Source: Alphaproteobacteria bacterium UBA3768 (GTDB taxonomy: Bacteria; Pseudomonadota; Alphaproteobacteria; CAAHEQ01; UBA3637). From it: a DNA stretch of 34,048 nt. The position numbers were made by a program, and so were the translations under genes. The notes under the pieces were generated by a model, which was given only the letters and a program-made list of their open reading frames with translations, was not told the DNA's origin and searched no databases. The stretch lies in contig DFFU01000011.1 of the NCBI GenBank assembly GCA_002372315.1, positions 1-34,048 on the forward strand, given 5' to 3'. This document shows positions 23,972 to 31,832 of the stretch, in pieces (positions within the stretch are counted from its first letter, which is position 1; each line of letters starts with the position of its first letter).

Positions 23972-26050
23972 TTAACCTGCCATCTTGGCTTTAATTTCAT
24001 CGGCAATCATTTGTGGTACATCCGCATAATGATCAAATTGCATGGTGTATTGGGCACGACCTTGACTCATAGAACGCAAAGTTCCCACATAACCAAACAT
24101 ATTGGCCAATGGCACCATGGCATCAATCACACGTGCATTTGCACGAGAATCCATACCACCCACTTGACCACGACGAGAGTTCAAATCACCGATGATATCA
24201 CCCATATATTCTTCAGGTGTCACAATTTCCACCTTCATAATGGGTTCCAACAATTTCGGTCCAGCCTTAGCCATACCTTCTCGGAAGGCTGCACGGGCTG
24301 CAATTTCAAAGCACATCACGTTAGAGTCAACTTCGTGATAGGCACCATCATACAAAGTGGCTTTAAAGTCTGTGCATGGGAAGCCAGCCAAAACACCGGT
24401 TTCCATCGCTTGACGCAAACCTTTTTCCACACCTGGGATGTATTCTTTTGGAACAGATCCACCCACCACTTCGTTTTCAAACTGGAAGCCTGAGCCAGGA
24501 GGCAGAGGCTCAAATTTGATTTTAACACGAGCAAACTGACCAGCACCACCAGATTGCTTTTTATGTGTATAGTCTTCATCATACAATTTAGAAATGGTTT
24601 CACGATAGGCCACCTGAGGTGCACCCACATTAGCTTCCACTTTAAATTCGCGTTTCATACGATCTACAATAATTTCCAAGTGTAATTCACCCATACCGCT
24701 AATGATTGTTTGACCTGTTTCAGTATTGGATGTCACACGGAAAGAAGGATCTTCCATGGCCAAACGATTGAGTGCCAAGCCCATCTTTTCAATATCTGCT
24801 TTGGTTTTTGGCTCCACAGCAATAGAGATAACCGGATCAGGGAAATCCATTTTTTCCAAAACGGCTTTTGCCCCATCACCACACAAAGTATCACCTGTCG
24901 TCGTATCTTTTAAACCAACCAAAGCCACGATATCACCAGCATTTGCTTCTTTAATATCCTCACGATGGTTAGCATGCATGAGCAACATACGACCAATACG
25001 TTCTTTTTCTTCCTTGACTGTGTTCGTTACATACGTACCACTTTGCATAGTTCCTTGATAAATACGAGCAAATGTCAAAGAACCCACAAATGGGTCATTC
25101 ATAATCTTAAAGGCCAAGGCAACCAAAGGCTTGCCATCATTAACTTCGCATACATAAGGTGTTTCAGTTCCGGCAACAACACCTTTTGCAGCAGGAATAT
25201 CAATAGGTGATGGTAAATAATCCACCACAGCATCTAATAAAACCTGAATACCTTTGTTTTTGAAAGCCGAACCACAGAAAACTGGCACAAAAGATTGAGA
25301 AATAGTTCCTTTACGGATACATTTTTTCAAAGTGGCCATATCAGGTTCTTTGCCTTCCAAATAGGCTTCCATAGCTGCATCATCCATTTCAACAGCCATT
25401 TCAACCAATTCGTTATAGTATTTATCGGCAGCTTCTTTTAAATCGGCAGGAATTTCCTGTTCTTCAAAGGTAGCACCCAAATCTTCGGAGTGCCAAATAA
25501 TTGCTTTTCTATTCAAGATATCAACAATACCCTTAAAGTCAGCCTCTGCACCTATTGGCAATGCCATAACCATTGGACGTGCACCCAAACGGGTTTTAAT
25601 CATATCAACGCAACGCAAGAAATTGGCACCAATACGATCCATTTTGTTTGCAAAACAAATACGCGGCACGCCGTATTTATCCGCTTGCCGCCACACTGTT
25701 TCAGATTGAGGTTCAACACCCGCCACGCCATCAAAAACGGTAATCGCACCGTCCAAGACACGCAAGCAACGTTCCACTTCCACTGTAAAGTCCACGTGTC
25801 CTGGCGTGTCAATCACGTTAATTCGATGACCTTTCCAGAAAGCCGTTGTGGCCGCCGAAGTAATGGTAATACCACGTTCTTGTTCTTGTTCCATCCAGTC
25901 CATGGTGGCACCGCCGTCATGCACTTCACCGATTTTATGAGTCTTACCAGTGTAGTACAAGATACGTTCGGTTGTTGTGGTCTTACCGGCGTCAATGTGC
26001 GCCATAATACCAATGTTACGATATTTTTCAATCTCAGTTGTTCTGGCCAT
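23972..26050 (-). CDS. fusA: Translation elongation factor G
   Basis: A 692-residue GTPase that drives tRNA-mRNA translocation and, with RRF, ribosome recycling. G1 is AHIDAGKTT near residues 17-25, with the switch-II D-T-P-G-H in VIDTPGHVDF and G4 N-K-M-D in FANKMDRIG. Domains II to V follow, including the conserved ISGMGELHLEI and the C-terminal GRAQYTMQFDHYADVP. Length is standard. It pairs functionally with the frr product encoded at 30286-30840. Confidence 0.98.
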   Translation of the reverse strand: MARTTEIEKYRNIGIMAHIDAGKTTTTERILYYTGKTHKIGEVHDGGATMDWMEQEQERGITITSAATTAFWKGHRINVIDTPGHVDFTVEVERCLRVLDGAITVFDGVAGVEPQSETVWRQADKYGVPRICFANKMDRIGANFLRCVDMIKTRLGARPMVMALPIGAEADFKGIVDILNRKAIIWHSEDLGATFEEQEIPADLKEAADKYYNELVEMAVEMDDAAMEAYLEGKEPDMATLKKCIRKGTISQSFVPVFCGSAFKNKGIQVLLDAVVDYLPSPIDIPAAKGVVAGTETPYVCEVNDGKPLVALAFKIMNDPFVGSLTFARIYQGTMQSGTYVTNTVKEEKERIGRMLLMHANHREDIKEANAGDIVALVGLKDTTTGDTLCGDGAKAVLEKMDFPDPVISIAVEPKTKADIEKMGLALNRLAMEDPSFRVTSNTETGQTIISGMGELHLEIIVDRMKREFKVEANVGAPQVAYRETISKLYDEDYTHKKQSGGAGQFARVKIKFEPLPPGSGFQFENEVVGGSVPKEYIPGVEKGLRQAMETGVLAGFPCTDFKATLYDGAYHEVDSNVMCFEIAARAAFREGMAKAGPKLLEPIMKVEIVTPEEYMGDIIGDLNSRRGQVGGMDSRANARVIDAMVPLANMFGYVGTLRSMSQGRAQYTMQFDHYADVPQMIADEIKAKMAG

Positions 26051-26059
26051 GTGTCCCCC

Positions 26060-26530
26060 TTACCACTTAAAGTGTGCGAAAGCCTTGTTGGCTTCGGCCA
26101 TACGATGTGTATCTTCGCGTTTACGAATCGCTGTACCACGATTATTGTAAGCATCCTGCAATTCATTAAACAAGCGTTCTTCCATTGTTTTTTCACTGCG
26201 ACTACGAGCTGCACCAATAATCCAACGGATAGCCAATGCCTGTTGACGATCAGGGCGAACTTCTGTTGGCACTTGATAAGTTGCACCACCTACACGACGA
26301 GAACGTACCTCTAACTGAGGTTTCACATTATCCAAAGCGGTTTTAAAAACTTCCAATGCAGGTTGTTTAATTTTGGCCTCTAATTCTGCCATAGCACCAT
26401 ATAAAATGGCTTCGGCCACGGATTTTTTACCCGCTAACATTAAAGAATTCATAAATTTGGCGACAACGACGTCATTATACTTGGCATCTGCCACCACTTC
26501 GCGTTTAATAGCTGCATGTCTACGTGACAT
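26060..26530 (-). CDS. rpsG: 30S ribosomal protein S7
   Basis: A 156-residue head-assembly protein at the mRNA exit side. It has SRRHAAIKREVVADAKYND at the start, KPQLEVRSRRVGGATYQVP in the centre and the C-terminal EDTHRMAEANKAFAHFKW. A GGAG site lies before the start; the gap from rpsL is 12 bases. Confidence 0.98.
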   Translation of the reverse strand: MSRRHAAIKREVVADAKYNDVVVAKFMNSLMLAGKKSVAEAILYGAMAELEAKIKQPALEVFKTALDNVKPQLEVRSRRVGGATYQVPTEVRPDRQQALAIRWIIGAARSRSEKTMEERLFNELQDAYNNRGTAIRKREDTHRMAEANKAFAHFKW

Positions 26531-26542
26531 AATCTTTTCTCC

Positions 26543-26914
26543 TTATTTAGGGCGTTTTGCACCGTATAAAGAACGGGCTTGTTTACGATTGGCAACGCCT
26601 TGAGTATCCAGCGTACCGCGAATAATATGGTAACGGACACCAGGCAAGTCCTTTACACGTCCGCCACGAATCATCACGACTGAGTGTTCCTGTAAATTAT
26701 GTCCTTCACCAGGAATATATGAGGTTACTTCAAACCCGTTTGTCAAACGTACACGGGCAACCTTACGCAAAGCCGAGTTCGGCTTTTTCGGTGTTGTTGT
26801 ATAAACACGCGTGCAAACCCCACGCTTTTGGGGGCACGCCTTCAAAGCGGGAACTTTATTCCGCTTTTCCACTGCTTTCCGCGATTTGCGGATGAGTTGG
26901 TTAATTGTAGGCAT
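26543..26914 (-). CDS. rpsL: 30S ribosomal protein S12
   Basis: A 123-residue decoding-centre protein. It opens MPTINQLIRKSRK, and the TTTPKKPNSALRKVARV loop carries Lys43; Lys88 is also Lys, so the positions usually changed in streptomycin resistance are wild type. The ATG is preceded by AAGGA with a slightly long spacer. It is the first gene of the str-S10-spc transcript. Confidence 0.98.
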   Translation of the reverse strand: MPTINQLIRKSRKAVEKRNKVPALKACPQKRGVCTRVYTTTPKKPNSALRKVARVRLTNGFEVTSYIPGEGHNLQEHSVVMIRGGRVKDLPGVRYHIIRGTLDTQGVANRKQARSLYGAKRPK

Positions 26915-27085
26915 TCTTTTTCTTTCCTTCTTTACCTAAATCACAAAAAATCTTTCATCAACCTATTTCAGGCGGACAAAAGCGCTATTTTCGTTTAATA
27001 AATTCAAATAACTCACTGAATCTATTAAATATAACTTCCTGATTTTTCTGGCAGTCCTTTTCCAAAAAGCCCCCGAAAGTATCAA

Positions 27086-27123
27086 ACAAGTGGGGTTATT
27101 ATACACGAGTTTTCCCCACTTGT
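27086..27123. promoter_or_regulatory. Perfect 10-bp inverted repeat over the rpsL promoter
   Basis: ACAAGTGGGG (27086-27095) and CCCCACTTGT (27114-27123) are exact reverse complements 18 bases apart. The centre is just upstream of the -10 box; one arm overlaps the -35 end and the other covers the likely start site. It has the layout of an operator. Confidence 0.55.
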
Positions 27124-27126
27124 CAA
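27098..27126 (-). promoter_or_regulatory. Perfect-consensus promoter for the str-S10-spc block
   Basis: On the minus strand TTGACA (27121-27126), exactly 17 bases and TATAAT (27098-27103). It is the only strong promoter seen upstream of the rpsL-to-adk genes. Confidence 0.88.
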
Positions 27127-27275
27127 GCACTTTTTAAAGATTTTTTTTAAGGATGATTACCCATTATTTGCATCCTATTAATTATAAAAATGAATATCAT
27201 AAAGCCATTATTAACATGGCGCAAAAAAACATTTTTTTTCAAAACTCTTACTTACCCCTATTTAGGGTATAAAAA

Positions 27276-27770
27276 CTAGTCGTATTCAAAAACAAATTTT
27301 AATGTGGGAATTTCATCTGGACATTCTCTCTTTAATATATCAATTGTTTTTGTCCCCCCCACAACAACAATCTTTTTTAACGGCGTTGATTGATAGGTCT
27401 TATACTTTGTTTTCAGTGCATTGCACACGTCTTTTGGAATTCCCCCACCCACTTTAATTTCAATGTTTTTACTAGTTGATGAGGATTCTATCTCAAAAGT
27501 ATAGCCATATCGCCCTTTTGTCTTATATTTTCCTGACTTACTTTTATAATCAGGTGTGTAAACTAACTTTCCACCAACCCCAGAACGGGACAAATCCGCA
27601 TTTCCCTTTTCCTGACTTGCACGCGCCAACACATCTTTCATAATACCATCTGCACGAACATCATTTATACCACGGCGATACATATAAATTCCACCGACAG
27701 AAAGAACCCCCATTATTCCAAGAACCATCATAGTTTCCAACATCGTACGACCAGATTGCGATTTAAACAT
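27276..27770 (-). CDS. Type IV prepilin-like protein
   Basis: A 164-residue protein with a classic class-III signal: MFKSQSG then RTMLE, with cleavage expected after Gly7 and Glu12 at mature position +5. A 20-residue hydrophobic helix follows, and the globular part has a Cys pair (116 and 150) that could form the C-terminal disulfide loop. It would be processed by a prepilin peptidase and assembled into a pilus or pseudopilus, none of whose machinery is in this window. AAGGAG precedes the ATG. It lies 35 bases after a larger paralogue and is probably co-transcribed. Confidence 0.8.
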   Translation of the reverse strand: MFKSQSGRTMLETMMVLGIMGVLSVGGIYMYRRGINDVRADGIMKDVLARASQEKGNADLSRSGVGGKLVYTPDYKSKSGKYKTKGRYGYTFEIESSSTSKNIEIKVGGGIPKDVCNALKTKYKTYQSTPLKKIVVVGGTKTIDILKRECPDEIPTLKFVFEYD

Positions 27771-27805
27771 TTATCACTCCTTCTGAAACATTCTGTTTAT
27801 ATTTT

Positions 27806-29461
27806 TTAGCGACATACTACTCCACCACGTCCCATATAACCATCAGGATGACCTTTTCCAAAACTTAATTTACCCTTTTCATTTTCAATCCATGCCCCCT
27901 CATTTACCCAATATGCATATCCTTTATATGTTTTTGGCAATTGATCACGTAAGACGCCCCATACTTTTGTCATTTCTGTTCTTGTAAGTAAGCGTTTACC
28001 CAAACTTGCGCACCAACTTTCCGCACCAGGCTTCGCCAAATACCCCCACATACAATTAGGCTTATTATTTCCTGCACGACACCACGCCTGTAAATCCTTT
28101 TGGGAATTATAATAATATGTAACACCTTCATGTACAAATTCTTGTGGTTGAACCTTTTGACATACATTTGGGGTTTGACCAAATTTACCCTTTTGTTTTT
28201 TGCTAGAATTTAAATTACCGCCATAGTTACAAAATTCACCAGCAGGACAACCTTTTTGGGAAGCACAGCGACGCCCACGAACTGGATAACAAGTTCCATT
28301 ATCATTACACACCCCTTCTAATCCTGCCACTTCACAGGCAACGTGCCCCGTTACATTTTTTCTACCACCTTCATCACAGGTTTGACAAACCCCCCAACGA
28401 CATTCATTTTCCTGTTGTTCCTCAATAGTTAAACACTTATTCGCAATGCACGCTGTCCCAGAATAACAATCATAAGATGTATTACACTCCACACACTCTC
28501 CCAAACTATCTTTTTTGACAACAGTATGAGCAGGACATACACAGGATTTTTGCGCAAAATCGTACACCTTATTTCCCGAACAATTTTTAATACAGCGACC
28601 ATCTACCCACTTTGGGTTTTCCGCATTGCAATGACATCCAGATACATCTGTCAAATCACCAGAAGAAGATCTTGAACTACCTTCAGGACAGGTATTACTC
28701 ACACATTGGCTACCATTCCATGATTCAGAGGAACTAATACATCTGCAACCAGATGTTGCTGCTGCACCTAAACCACTGGTCGATGTCCCAGCAGGACAAG
28801 AAATCCTAGAAACAGATGAACTGGGACGCGAAACAGAAACTGAACTTGGAACAGAATACACATTGGACGATGGCACAGACGCCACAGGAGCAACAGAAAC
28901 TATCGGTGTATTTTCCTCTGATGATTGCTCTTTTTCAGGTATAAATTCACTTAATTCCTCCTCTGTATTCCCAAAAAAACGAACATAAAATCTTAACGCA
29001 GGCACTTCTTCTTTTGGACATTTAGCAAGTAAAATATCCCCCTTTTCCCCCCCTAATCTATCCAAAATCATAACACGTTCAAATGTCCCCCGCCATTGAA
29101 CCCCAGCCAATTTAGATTTTATAGCACCACAAAGACCTTCCGAAATAGTTTTTTTGGCAGTTTCAACTTTAATAAACGATGAAATAGGGTCATCTGTCGC
29201 CATCAAAAAATAACCATTATATTCCGTTCGCGTTTCAACAGGTGCCGGCAAATCAGTCCCATCGGGTAAATTTGTTTGTGCTTCTATAGCCGCCTTACGC
29301 TGATTCGCCCGCACCCACACACTATTTATAATTCCTTCTGCATTCGAATCATTAATTACTTTTCTACACAAATAAATCCCCAACAAAGAAAACGCAATGA
29401 TACATATCAGTATCACAATAACCTTTGAAGCACTATTACCAGATTCCCCCATATGACGCAT
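27806..29461 (-). CDS. Pilin-fusion protein with Cys-rich and lectin-like C-terminus, likely minor/tip pilin
   Basis: A 551-residue protein with four parts. Residues 1-165 align by eye with the downstream pilin over its whole length: a hydrophobic helix followed by GIYLCRKVINDSNAEGII, and the Cys pair 111/148. Residues 166-220 form a Ser/Pro/Val linker. Residues 221-434 hold 26 cysteines in irregular EGF-like spacing. Residues 435-551 form a domain with W-C-A-S-L-G-K-R-L-L (483-492) and a Trp/Gly-rich end, resembling lectin-like or DUF1566-type modules. If processed after Gly8, mature position +5 is Lys, not Glu. Absence of Glu5 is known in the tip pseudopilin GspK, so a tip-located adhesive minor pilin is inferred. 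The start has AGGAGG five bases ahead. Confidence 0.7.
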   Translation of the reverse strand: MRHMGESGNSASKVIVILICIIAFSLLGIYLCRKVINDSNAEGIINSVWVRANQRKAAIEAQTNLPDGTDLPAPVETRTEYNGYFLMATDDPISSFIKVETAKKTISEGLCGAIKSKLAGVQWRGTFERVMILDRLGGEKGDILLAKCPKEEVPALRFYVRFFGNTEEELSEFIPEKEQSSEENTPIVSVAPVASVPSSNVYSVPSSVSVSRPSSSVSRISCPAGTSTSGLGAAATSGCRCISSSESWNGSQCVSNTCPEGSSRSSSGDLTDVSGCHCNAENPKWVDGRCIKNCSGNKVYDFAQKSCVCPAHTVVKKDSLGECVECNTSYDCYSGTACIANKCLTIEEQQENECRWGVCQTCDEGGRKNVTGHVACEVAGLEGVCNDNGTCYPVRGRRCASQKGCPAGEFCNYGGNLNSSKKQKGKFGQTPNVCQKVQPQEFVHEGVTYYYNSQKDLQAWCRAGNNKPNCMWGYLAKPGAESWCASLGKRLLTRTEMTKVWGVLRDQLPKTYKGYAYWVNEGAWIENEKGKLSFGKGHPDGYMGRGGVVCR

Positions 29462-29481
29462 AGAAACCTCCTTTTTTTATC

Positions 29482-29509
29482 ATTTTACACAATATATTTT
29501 TTTTTGCAA
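29482..29509 (-). promoter_or_regulatory. Weak candidate promoter for the pilin pair
   Basis: On the minus strand TTGCAA (29504-29509), 16 bases and TAAAAT (29482-29487), placed between the uppS terminator and the pilin-fusion gene. The match is modest in very AT-rich DNA. Confidence 0.35.
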
Positions 29510-29510
29510 C

Positions 29511-29537
29511 AAAAAAAACGGAGTCAACTCCGTTTTT
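29511..29537 (-). terminator. Rho-independent terminator after uppS
   Basis: A 10-bp stem (29514-29523 with 29528-29537, core CGGAG/CTCCG) with a TCAA loop, followed on the minus strand by a run of Ts. It ends the rpsB-tsf-frr-uppS transcript about 25 bases after the uppS stop. Confidence 0.93.
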
Positions 29538-29561
29538 AATAAATTTTTATGAATACCCCCC

Positions 29562-30284
29562 CTACACTCGACCAAAGCGACGATTCCGGCGACCATAAGC
29601 CTCAATCGCTATATCCAAATCTTGCTCATTAAAATCGGGCCAATAAATGGGGGTAAAATAAAGTTCAGCATAAGCAATTTCCCATAGCAAGAAATTACTG
29701 ATACGCTGTTCACCACTGGTGCGGATCACCAAATCTGGGTACGGAATCCCATGTGTCGAAAGCGCCTCATGAATTTTATTTTCATCAATCGCTGAAATCA
29801 AATACTTTTGTTCACGAATATCCAGCGCAATGCGTTTTGTTGCTGCAATCAAATCCTCTCTTCCTCCATAAGACAACGCAAGAATAACATGGAAATCAGT
29901 GTTACCAGATGTTTCACGTTCAATTTCATTCATCTTTTCCACCATATCTGCTGGAAATTTCTCCCGTGTACCAACAAAGGAAACTGCAACTTTATGCTTA
30001 TCCATTTCTTTGACATATTCATTTAAATACTTACGAAAAATTTCAATTAGATACTTAACTTCAGCCTTTGGCCTATTCCAATTTTCAGAAGAAAATGCAA
30101 ATAAAGTTACATACTTTATTCCACGCTTCTGTGCATGTTCCAAAATGGGCCTCAGCACTTCTGCTCCCTTTTTATGCCCCGCTGTTCTGGGTAAGCCCTT
30201 TTCTTGAGCCCATCGACCATTACCATCCATGATAATTGCCAGATGGGTCGGTATTTTTTCTGTATTTTCTTCTGCTGTTGTCAT
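29562..30284 (-). CDS. uppS: Isoprenyl transferase, undecaprenyl diphosphate synthase
   Basis: A 240-residue cis-prenyltransferase that builds the C55 lipid carrier from farnesyl diphosphate and isopentenyl diphosphate. The catalytic Asp20 is in IMDGNGRWA (18-26), followed by FAFSSENWNRP and the C-terminal DLVIRTSGEQRISNFLLWEIAYAE. Length is normal. It is the last gene of the rpsB operon and is followed by a terminator; the usual downstream cdsA is not present. The start codon follows the frr stop by one base. Confidence 0.97.
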   Translation of the reverse strand: MTTAEENTEKIPTHLAIIMDGNGRWAQEKGLPRTAGHKKGAEVLRPILEHAQKRGIKYVTLFAFSSENWNRPKAEVKYLIEIFRKYLNEYVKEMDKHKVAVSFVGTREKFPADMVEKMNEIERETSGNTDFHVILALSYGGREDLIAATKRIALDIREQKYLISAIDENKIHEALSTHGIPYPDLVIRTSGEQRISNFLLWEIAYAELYFTPIYWPDFNEQDLDIAIEAYGRRNRRFGRV

Positions 30285-30285
30285 T

Positions 30286-30840
30286 TTACACCTGTTTCAA
30301 TTCTGCTTCTTTTTCCTTTAATTTGACATCCATAGTAGCAATAGTTTGATCCGTTAAATCTTGAATTTCTTTTTCATAGCGCTTAAAGTCATCCTCTGGT
30401 ATAGAAGATTTTTCAGCCTTTAATGCATCCATAGCATCACGACGGGCATTACGCACAGACACACGCGCATCCTCAGTAAAACGATTCGCAATACGAATTA
30501 TTTCGTTACGACGTTCTTCGGACAAAGGCGGAATATTGATACGAATCATTTGACCGTCATTCATTGGATTTAAGCCTAAATTCGCTTCAACAATGGCCTT
30601 TTCCACTGCTTTTAATTGACTTTTATCCCAAACTGTCACGGAAAGGGTTCTTGCATCTGGCACACTGACAGCACCAACTTGATTAAGCGGTACCACAGAA
30701 CCATAGGCTTCTACCATTAAACCATCCAATAGCGCAGTCGTCGCACGACCCGTTTGTAGTCCTGAAAAATCATGACGCAAAGCCTCTTGGGCCTTTGCAG
30801 TCGCTGCTTGCATATTCGCTTTTATCGTATTAAAATCCAT
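30286..30840 (-). CDS. frr: Ribosome recycling factor
   Basis: A 184-residue protein that splits post-termination ribosomes with EF-G. The core is typical: GLQTGRATTALLDGLMVEAYG, NDGQMIRINIPPLSEERRNEII and the long three-helix bundle ending near KEKEAELKQ. ATG at 30840 is preferred because AGGAGG lies four bases ahead and the family begins here; the upstream in-frame stretch MHPILYIGGK is not conserved in character. It follows tsf after a 48-base gap containing a hairpin. Confidence 0.96.
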   Translation of the reverse strand: MDFNTIKANMQAATAKAQEALRHDFSGLQTGRATTALLDGLMVEAYGSVVPLNQVGAVSVPDARTLSVTVWDKSQLKAVEKAIVEANLGLNPMNDGQMIRINIPPLSEERRNEIIRIANRFTEDARVSVRNARRDAMDALKAEKSSIPEDDFKRYEKEIQDLTDQTIATMDVKLKEKEAELKQV

Positions 30841-30861
30841 TTTTCCTCCTATGTAAAGTAT

Positions 30862-30881
30862 GGGGTGCAATGAAGCACCCC
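30862..30881. other. Hairpin between tsf and frr
   Basis: GGGGTGC and GCACCCC form a 7-bp stem around an AATGAA loop, extendable with a bulge. On the operon strand it is followed by TTTAC, only a weak U-tract, so partial termination or mRNA processing is more plausible than full termination. Confidence 0.5.
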
Positions 30882-30888
30882 TACACTA

Positions 30889-31770
30889 TTAGCCAATTTG
30901 TTTTGCTACTTCGGCAGCAAAATCTTCTTGCTTCTTTTCGATACCTTCGCCCAAATTAAAACGAGCAAAAGAGGTAATTGTACAACCAGCTTCGGTCACA
31001 ACATCTTTCACCTTTTTATCAGGATCCATAATGAAGGCTTGTTCCAATAAAACAGTTTCCTCATAAAATTTACGCATACGACCTTCCACCATTTTTTCAA
31101 TAATAGCTTCAGGTTTACCACTGGCACGTGCTTGTTCAGCGTAAATACCTTTTTCATGCGCTGCTGTATCAGCATCCACATCAGCAATAGATAAGAATTT
31201 TGGAGCACTGGCAGCAATATGCATAGCCACTTTCTTACCAACATCAGCGGCATTGGCACCTGTTAAAGCCACCAACACACCAATTTTGCCCAAACCTTCG
31301 GCTGTCATTGTGTGAATATAAGGCACAACTGTTTCACCTTCTACAACAGCCACACGACGCAAAGACATATTTTCACCGATCTTAGCAATCAAGTCCACCA
31401 AATTATCTTGAACAGATTTACCATTCAGTTGAGCAGCTTTCAATGTTTCAATATCTTTGCCATTATCCAAAGCCAAATCCACAACTTGTTTCAAAAAGGC
31501 TTGAAAATCCGTATTTTTAGCCACAAAGTCTGTTTCAGAGTTCAATTCAACCACAGCACCTTTATTACCTTTGACAGTTAAACCAACAAGACCTTGATTG
31601 GCTACACGCCCTGCTTTCTTTTCTGCCACAGAAACACCTTTTTTACGCAAAAAATCAATAGCCTTTTCCAAATCGCCTTCACAGGCAACCAAAGCCTTTT
31701 TGCATTCCATCATACCCACGCCGGTTTTTTCACGCAGCTCACCGACTAATTTTGCATTAATATCAACCAT
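30889..31770 (-). CDS. tsf: Translation elongation factor Ts
   Basis: A 293-residue guanine-nucleotide exchange factor for EF-Tu. It opens INAKLVGELREKTGVGMMECKKAL, has the conserved ELNSETDFVAKN segment and the IHTMTAEGLGKIGVLVAL region of the core domain. The start has AAGGAG five bases ahead. Length is normal. It lies in the rpsB-tsf order seen in most bacteria, separated from rpsB by a hairpin. Confidence 0.98.
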   Translation of the reverse strand: MVDINAKLVGELREKTGVGMMECKKALVACEGDLEKAIDFLRKKGVSVAEKKAGRVANQGLVGLTVKGNKGAVVELNSETDFVAKNTDFQAFLKQVVDLALDNGKDIETLKAAQLNGKSVQDNLVDLIAKIGENMSLRRVAVVEGETVVPYIHTMTAEGLGKIGVLVALTGANAADVGKKVAMHIAASAPKFLSIADVDADTAAHEKGIYAEQARASGKPEAIIEKMVEGRMRKFYEETVLLEQAFIMDPDKKVKDVVTEAGCTITSFARFNLGEGIEKKQEDFAAEVAKQIG

Positions 31771-31805
31771 TTTGTCTCCTTAATTAAAGTTTTTAGTAAA
31801 AAGTC

Positions 31806-31825
31806 CAGCCCGATTTTTCGGGCTG
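31806..31825. other. Hairpin between rpsB and tsf
   Basis: CAGCCCGA and TCGGGCTG form an 8-bp stem with a TTTT loop. On the operon strand GACTTTTTAC follows, a partial U-run. A leaky terminator setting the S2 to EF-Ts ratio, as known in some bacteria, is a reasonable inference. Confidence 0.6.
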
Positions 31826-31832
31826 AATCTTA

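Larger units (their letters stand above)
26915..27275. other. Gene-free 361-base stretch: rpsL leader, promoter and pilin 3' flank
   Basis: From about 27091 down to 26915 is a roughly 177-base rpsL leader. It contains a C-rich segment near its 5' end that can pair with GGGG 17 bases downstream, followed by a short T-run; attenuation is possible but unproven. Bases 27098-27126 hold the promoter. From 27127 to 27275 lies the AT-rich 3' flank of the pilin gene, with only weak 5-bp stems, so no convincing terminator was found there. Confidence 0.6.

Noticed and set aside
25490..26314. Long plus-strand reading frame opposite fusA and rpsG
   Set aside because: It lies antisense to two certain genes, has His/Asn/Thr/Cys-rich composition typical of a complementary frame, and no ribosome site or family pattern.
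27126..27275. Terminator after the 164-residue pilin gene
   Set aside because: Only 5-bp stems without a proper U-run were found, including the TACCC/GGGTA and GCCAT/ATGGC pairs.
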